Part shown: piece after piece, positions 58,101-64,000 of the stretch
Numbering within the stretch: the first letter of the stretch is position 1
How the letters are laid out: every line of letters starts with the position of its first letter
From: Trogon surrucura
Lineage: Eukaryota; Chordata; Aves; Trogoniformes; Trogonidae
Assembly: GCA_020746105.1 (NCBI GenBank)
Contig: CM036658.1
Span: forward strand, 10,586,689-10,650,688
Length of the DNA stretch: 64,000 bases
Direction of reading: 5' to 3'
Made by a program: the position numbers and the translations under genes
Notes under the pieces: generated by a model
Told to the model about the DNA's origin: nothing
Database searches by the model: none
What the model saw: the letters and a program-made list of their open reading frames with translations, nothing else

Positions 58101-60305
58101 AATGTCCAATTTTTAACATATAGTCTCATTTATTTGAACTCTGTAAAAAGATTGTCCCTATGAAGTTCCTTTATGTGCTTGCAGAACTGCTTTTTTGAAG
58201 GCAGTAATGTTAAAAGCCCTTGTCTTTGAATTACTTCAAAGAGAATTTAGTGCTATCAGTCTTCAAAGTGCTGAGACAAAAACATTTAGTCTCCAATGCA
58301 GCATCAGAGGCCACACAGCTCTGCACTGTCTGAAGACATAATTTTTTTTTTCCTGAAATATAGCAGTTTAAATGAGAAAAAGAAATTTGCAACATAATTT
58401 TTATGACTCATTAGAATGATCACTGATCACTGTTGAAGTAACAGGCCCATTTGATTATAAATGTTGCAAAGCTGAAAGGCTTGACTATATGGTCTTTTGA
58501 GATACGAGGCTGAGCCAATGTTCTAGACAAAGGTGACTCAATTTTGCAAGCAGTAATTTGTTTTGTTTTACCTGGCCCGGACTGAAAACGATATCTTCAT
58601 CTCACTACAGACGTGATGGACTCTACTCTCAAGCTCTCTGTAGGGTCCTAGGATCCTTCAGCCTTCTTCTTATCAGATGAGATCAATACTTCACATGTTC
58701 CTGTGGCTCTGTATCTTCTCCTTAGGGGCATGTGGAAAGCAGAGATGGTCAAATTTGACATGTTGATAAAAAAAAGAAACTAACATTCTGAGTTATTTTC
58801 ATTTTTGTTTTTCATCTTAAATTTCACTTTTAGCCAGGAAGAAGGGCTGGCAGAACCAGAAAACAGAAGTAGATGATTAATCTGAGTGGTCTCACCAGGA
58901 AATCTTGGCAAAATGCAATTAGGTTTCAAGGAATTGTCAACTCCTTATGTGATTAATTTTAAAACTTCGAAACTGGCCTGTGCAGGAGATACTATCACAG
59001 GTCTTGGAGCTGGCAGGAGCTGAAGCTGTTTATGTAGGGAAAGCTAAATAAATGTTAAGAAGACTGGAATAACCGATCCAAAGAAATAATTCTTAATATT
59101 TTCTTTATAAGAGATAATAAGCATAACACTAAATCTTTAAGAAGGAGTTCTATGTTCTGCGAAAAGACACCATGTGCTTAGAAAAGATCTAGCCTCCAAA
59201 CTAAGCAGCAGGACTTTTTTTTCTGCTTTATCTGAAAATTTCAGTGGAGACTTAAAAGGTGGAGCTGTTAGTAACAGAATCATGACCATGTAATTAGCTC
59301 AGAACATTAACCAAAATGCAGGACAAATTAATTTGCTTTACAATAATTAATTACTGATATTTGAAAGGTGAAAATATTGTAATATCATTTTTTTGAATTA
59401 ACAAATTATTTAATCTGTTAATTAAAAGGTCAAAGACATTTGATTTGTTCCGCACTGATTATTTCCGTGTGACAGCTATATACATTTTAATGATAAATAT
59501 AACTATATCGAATATGTTAATTAATCTTGAATTATTTGATTTGTTTTGGTGTAATTAAGTATGGGTATGTAAGAACCACTGTGTTCTAATAGCATCCTAC
59601 ACCAAAGCAAAAGTCATTCTAGCTATAGTGGCATTGGAGGCTGACCATGATAGTACTTGCTTGCTATAATGTCAAACTAGTTATGCAGATGGGATTAAAT
59701 TAAATCTCAGTGGAAAAGGAAATCTCAGTGACTTCAAGGGAATTATCGCTGTGTATCTTGTGTCAACTTCTACTAAATGTTATTCATTATACAATACCTG
59801 TTACATCCCTGTAACACCTCCTCTTGCTTTCCTTCCTTGTTTTTGTTGCAAGCACTTTTGCTTCGTATGTTGAATGATCAGAGTAAAAGTATCTTGGTAT
59901 ATAAATGTTGTATTGAATTGCTTTATCCGACGTGAAAAGTCACTTCACCAGTCTGTTGGATAAGTAGAAGAAATATTATTGCCCCATATTTTTCATTGGT
60001 ATGCAGTCTCTGTGATGTTCCCACCTCTTATCAGAATATATGAAACTGAGTCTTGCAATGCCTTGAATATAGATACCTAGATAACTCTATATTAAATACA
60101 GGAGAATTAAGATAAGTAGATAGGGATACCTCTGAAACTGCAGTGTCTCTGACTGTGTAGTACTTTCATTTTATTTTTGTGTATTTGATTCTTTTTTCTT
60201 TAGCTGTAGGCATGATAAATGCATTAAAATGTAAAATAGTCTTCTAGGTTTGTAGAGTTAATATTCCTTGACTATAAAAACACCCATGAAATATCTTCAT
60301 TGTAA

Positions 60306-60358
60306 TATATATATATATATATATATTCTGTGTGTTTATATATATATATATATATATA
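60306..60358. repeat. Interrupted (TA)n microsatellite
   Basis: Two runs of alternating TA (about 60306-60326 and 60338-60358) are separated by a TTCTGTGTGTTT-like spacer. They lie just beside the 3' end of an antisense CR1. Confidence 0.9.
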
Positions 60359-60374
60359 CACATAAATTATAAAC

Positions 60375-60820
60375 ATAGAATCGTAGAATGGCCTAGGTTG
60401 GAAGGGACCTTGGAGATCATCTAATCCAACCTCCCTGTCATGGGCAGGGACGCCTCTCAACTAGATCAGGCTACTCAAGGCTCTGTCCAACCTGGCCTTG
60501 AACACAACTTCTCTGGAGAATTTATTCCAAAGTCTTGCCACCCTCTTACTGAAGAATTTCTTCCTAAAATCTAATCTAAATCTATTCTCCTTCAACTTAA
60601 ACCCATTTCCCCTTGTCTTATCAGTGGACACTCTTGTGAAAAGTCCCTCCCCAGCCTTCCTGTAGGATCCCTTCAGGTATTCGAAGGCAGCTATTAGGTC
60701 CCCCCGAAGTCTTCTCTTCTCAAGACTGAACAATCCCAGCTCCCGCAGCCTGTCCTCATAGCAGAGGTGCTCCAGCCCCTGGATCATCTTTGTGGCTCTC
60801 CTCTGAACGCGCTCCAACAG
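60375..60820 (-). mobile_element. CR1 LINE 3' fragment (446 bp)
   Basis: On the + strand it starts ATAGAATCGTAGAATGG, then GGTTGGAAGGGACCTTGGAG. Translated on the minus strand it gives the ORF2 C-terminal region [19 protein letters not shown] through [16 protein letters not shown] and WNKFSREVV. The frame is largely open, but the usual terminal residues are altered. Its 3' end is the same type as the SINE tail at 36478-36580, so a relative of this subfamily is the likely mobilising partner. Confidence 0.92.
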
Positions 60821-63505
60821 ACATATAATTACAAGGTATATACTGTAATATATACCTTTATGCCATAAAAACATCAAAATAAAATACAGTACTACACAAA
60901 AACCTTTTTTTTTGGAAAATAATCAAAGTCTTTTCCAAATACTTGTCTCAGCCTAAGGAAGATAAGGCAAAAAAAAAAAATATTTGGCCCACAAGTTACA
61001 TCTGCTAGATGGCTTTCTGAACATGTGAACCACTCATTGTATCACATAAAGACATATGTTAGAGAAAGGCTGAGCAGGCTCTCAGTCCTGTATATGAGAG
61101 TCGGCTGTGTTGGACCCATGCAGGATCCCACTGATACCACCAGGACTCAGGGAGGCACAAAGCCAAGCAGCTCTGCATAGACTTGTTTGCAAGGATCCGA
61201 GTCTTGGATGGTGAAGGTGGAAATTTTGTTGAACGGTTCATTAATTTTAACAGCTTTAGGGGAAACACAGCGAGAGACAAAACTATTTGTCTCTCAGCTC
61301 ATAGATCATAGTTCACAGACAAGGCACAGGTACTGTGATTCCCCACCAAGGGCTGCCATCGTCAGAAGCACAAACTTACTCTTACATGGTGGGAAGGCAC
61401 TTGGCTGCATTCAGTGGCAGACATCAATTATTTCAGAAGTTTATTTTGCTACAGCACAATGGCATAATTTTTTTAAGAATTCCTAGGTATGTCAATGCTT
61501 TCTTTTGCAGTATTTTACCAAGGTTTGGATATACCTTCAGACTATGCAACACATACCTGTAATTTAAATTGATTCAAGTCTTGAACAGGGAATGACCTTG
61601 AGAGCAGGTGATCTTTTCCTCTAACTACATTGTTTTTTAATTGTAAAGCACAGTATCGATCCCTGTACTTTTCAGTTATTGGGCTCATTTAAAATGTCTC
61701 AGGTTTTTATTGGTTCTCCTAACAGTGCCAAAATAAAGACAAAGGTAACCAAGACTGTGAAAGTAGAATACTCTTTTCTTCTGTGTCCGGGAAAATTGTC
61801 ATTGCCTACTGGCAGGGTCTCTCAATAGCTGCAGGAAAGAACTGCACATCCCAGTTTTTTATCCTGGGAGAGATTTCCAGCAGTTAGCACACCTGAAAGT
61901 CTCTGACCTACACTGCAACTCCTGCTAGGCAGGACAAGACTTGTACAACTCTGGCAGAGGGGACAGTGGATAAAATGACTGTTCAGAAAGGAGATATGAT
62001 AACTAGGATTATCTTTAATGAGATGACTCAGTAGGGGACCAAACTGTGAATGAATACTCTTACGAGAAAGAAAAAAAAAGAATGGTAGCTTGAATTATGT
62101 GTCTTATGGGGTAGAGGCCGTCTGAGAGAACATTGAACTGATTAAGTACAATGAACAAACTAATTCTGACAGGCAAAATATTTTGTAACAGTTCGATTAA
62201 TAAAGAAGAATTTTTAAGCCTAAAAATGTATGTTTTCTTGTAAGACTTGGATTAGGTGGAAAATGCCTTCCAGTTACATTTTATTTTTTAATGAATTGTC
62301 ATATTAAACACTCTGTAGCTGGGTACTGATGTTACATTTGATACCATTTCTCCTGACAAGCAGTAGAAACTCTTGAGTATGAATTAGGTTCATTGGCAGA
62401 ATATGTTCAGAAACTGCCATCTCTAAAACACTCTTTTTAACACATTCAACATCTGTATTACATTAGATCTAATTCATACAGAATAATTCTGGTCATTTAC
62501 AGTAAGTATTGAAAGCAGTTTAAAACATATGTCTCATAAACTGTGTGCTATAATCTATGTAGATTCATTGCTACAGTATGTTTATGCCCACAATGTTAAA
62601 GAACACATTTAAGCATATTTTGCATTTACTGAAAGTTTTAAAAATTTTCTGTCAGTTCTTGACTCCTGTGTATCATATAAGCTATCATTCAGAGTTTTCT
62701 TTTTATAGTCACTAAAAAGCTTTTCTGTGATTCTTGAGAGCTGGCATGAAATGACTTTTCTTGGAACAAGCTATCACAATCACACACCACTGGTTGAGCT
62801 GGACACATCCACTCAACTAACCTTATGAGAACAGGAAGTATTTGTTTATGGGTGAATCTATCCTTTCATGGCTGTGTCATGCATTCCAACGGCCATGACA
62901 GATACTTTACAGTTCTGTATATGTGTCTATTCCTATTTGACTGCAGTAATTCTACAGAAGGTGTCATATAAAATACAATGACTATCTCTGCATCTTAGGT
63001 ATTCACCTTGTGTCTTTGCTATCACATAGGACATGCTATCTGCCTTCACTTGGCATAATCTTTATTCTAATGAAACTCATCAAAAACTCTGTTTAATTGT
63101 GAGAAATACTATGCTTTCAATGTCTGAAGTAAAAACTAGTATCACAAAGAATTCACTGTGACTATGACTCTACCTATATTTTTAATTTTTTTTTAAGAAA
63201 AAGAAATTGGAGGAAAGACACTGGATATAAACTAATTTAAAAAGTAGAAACATAGAGATTATGCACGGGGATTCATTGATCTTTATTCATTTTCTGGCTG
63301 TTAAGTTGTTTTAATCTTCTATTTAAATGGGCAGTGGAAAATTTGATCTCAATACTTGAGTCTGTAGAAGAGCACAACACAATTATGTACTTAAAGATTT
63401 TGTCCTGGAAATGCAAGAAAAATACCTGAATTATTGAAAAGAGCAATTCAGCTCCTTAAGGCTTCAAGGGTCGAGTGCGCACACACAGACACACATGTAT
63501 ATGTT
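60821..63505. other. Intergenic, nothing recognised
   Basis: AT-rich DNA with a short CA-type microsatellite at about 63477-63500. No gene or dispersed repeat was identified. Confidence 0.5.
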
Positions 63506-64000
63506 TGTCGCCGGTTGTGGCTGGGCCAGCCACTAAACAGCGAACAGATGCTCTCTAACCCACTCTTCCCCACCACCAAACGGGAAGGAAAAGGGAATGA
63601 GGCAGAGAGAGTCTTACAGGATGGGTTAGAAAACAAAACTTGAATGGCTTTAATGAAACAATAATGGAAATAATAGTAAAATGATAAAAGTAAAGAACTA
63701 TATACAACTATAGATAGTAGCCTGATATCAAACCAAACTCCCTCCCCCGACAGCAATCCCAACTGGTGCTGCAGAGCAGGAGGCACTGGGGCAGCCCCAG
63801 GCTCAGCGGCGGCGGGAGCTGGATACAGGGAACTGGATTCGGGAACTCAGGATCCAGATCAAAAGAAGCAGGTTAGATGGAGTCCTCTCTGGAGGCTGGC
63901 CATTGCAGAAAAGAGAGAGAAACTCTCGTGATCACTCAATTTATACTAAATACAATGTATATGTTTGTCACCTGTCCTGTCTATCACCCCCCGGAGGTGC
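63506..64000 (-). mobile_element. ERV LTR, cut by window end
   Basis: The left border TGTCGCCGGTTGTGG is the 3' terminus of an LTR on the minus strand, whose end reads CCGGCGACA. Inside, on the minus strand, a TATA box (GTATAAATTGAG, near 63935-63950) lies upstream of an ATTAAA signal near 63645-63655, in the order expected for promoter, R and poly(A) signal. No primer-binding-site sequence follows the 3' end at 63505, so it is a solo LTR or the 3' LTR of an element lying beyond the window. The retroviral class is unresolved. Confidence 0.7.

Larger units (their letters stand above)
50529..60374. other. Intergenic gene desert, repeat-poor
   Basis: Almost 10 kb with no recognisable gene and no repeat family. 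It contains a 12/5/12 perfect hairpin at 55098-55126 and two stretches dense in developmental factor motifs (about 54480-54900 and 59280-59560). A TA-rich microsatellite closes the segment. Confidence 0.5.

Overview
The window is vertebrate nuclear DNA, almost certainly from a bird. Nearly all recognisable dispersed repeats are CR1 LINE fragments with the avian-type 3' end (GGACTAGATGATC..., closing in ATTCTATG/ATTCTGTGA-like tails). There are also ERV-type solo LTRs of the sort common in bird genomes. One element is a tRNA-Ile head joined to a CR1 tail, the architecture described as TguSINE1 from zebra finch. That points towards a songbird-like lineage, but the order is an inference.

The only protein-coding host gene I can support is ISOC1 (isochorismatase domain-containing 1). 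It lies on the + strand with five coding exons: 5926-6240, 17124-17243, 17414-17617, 17985-18101 and 23189-23335. The joined protein is 300 residues, every junction is GT-AG, and all four introns are phase 0. The promoter lies in a CpG island (about 5330-6560) with an inverted CCAAT box, GC boxes and a YY1-type motif over the start codon. The likely 3' end is a tandemly duplicated AATAAA signal near 24650.

Layout: 1-5300 is upstream intergenic sequence ending in a 25-base G run. 5330-6560 is the CpG island and exon 1. 6241-17123 is the large intron 1, which carries CR1 fragments and two antisense solo LTRs. 17124-18101 holds the compact exons 2-4. 18102-23188 is intron 4 with a 1.1 kb CR1. 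23189 to about 24690 is exon 5 and the 3' UTR. About 24.7-64 kb is AT-rich intergenic DNA with scattered CR1 copies, the tRNA/CR1 SINE, simple repeats, two stretches that read like conserved non-coding regulatory DNA, and an LTR cut off by the window end. In other vertebrates ISOC1 lies between SLC27A6 and ADAMTS19; no exon of either is recognisable here.

There is no prokaryotic-type system, CRISPR array or intact virus. The most useful observations are the SINE, the two closely related direct CR1 repeats bracketing ISOC1 exon 5, the all-phase-0 exon structure, the duplicated poly(A) signal and the candidate non-coding regulatory stretches.
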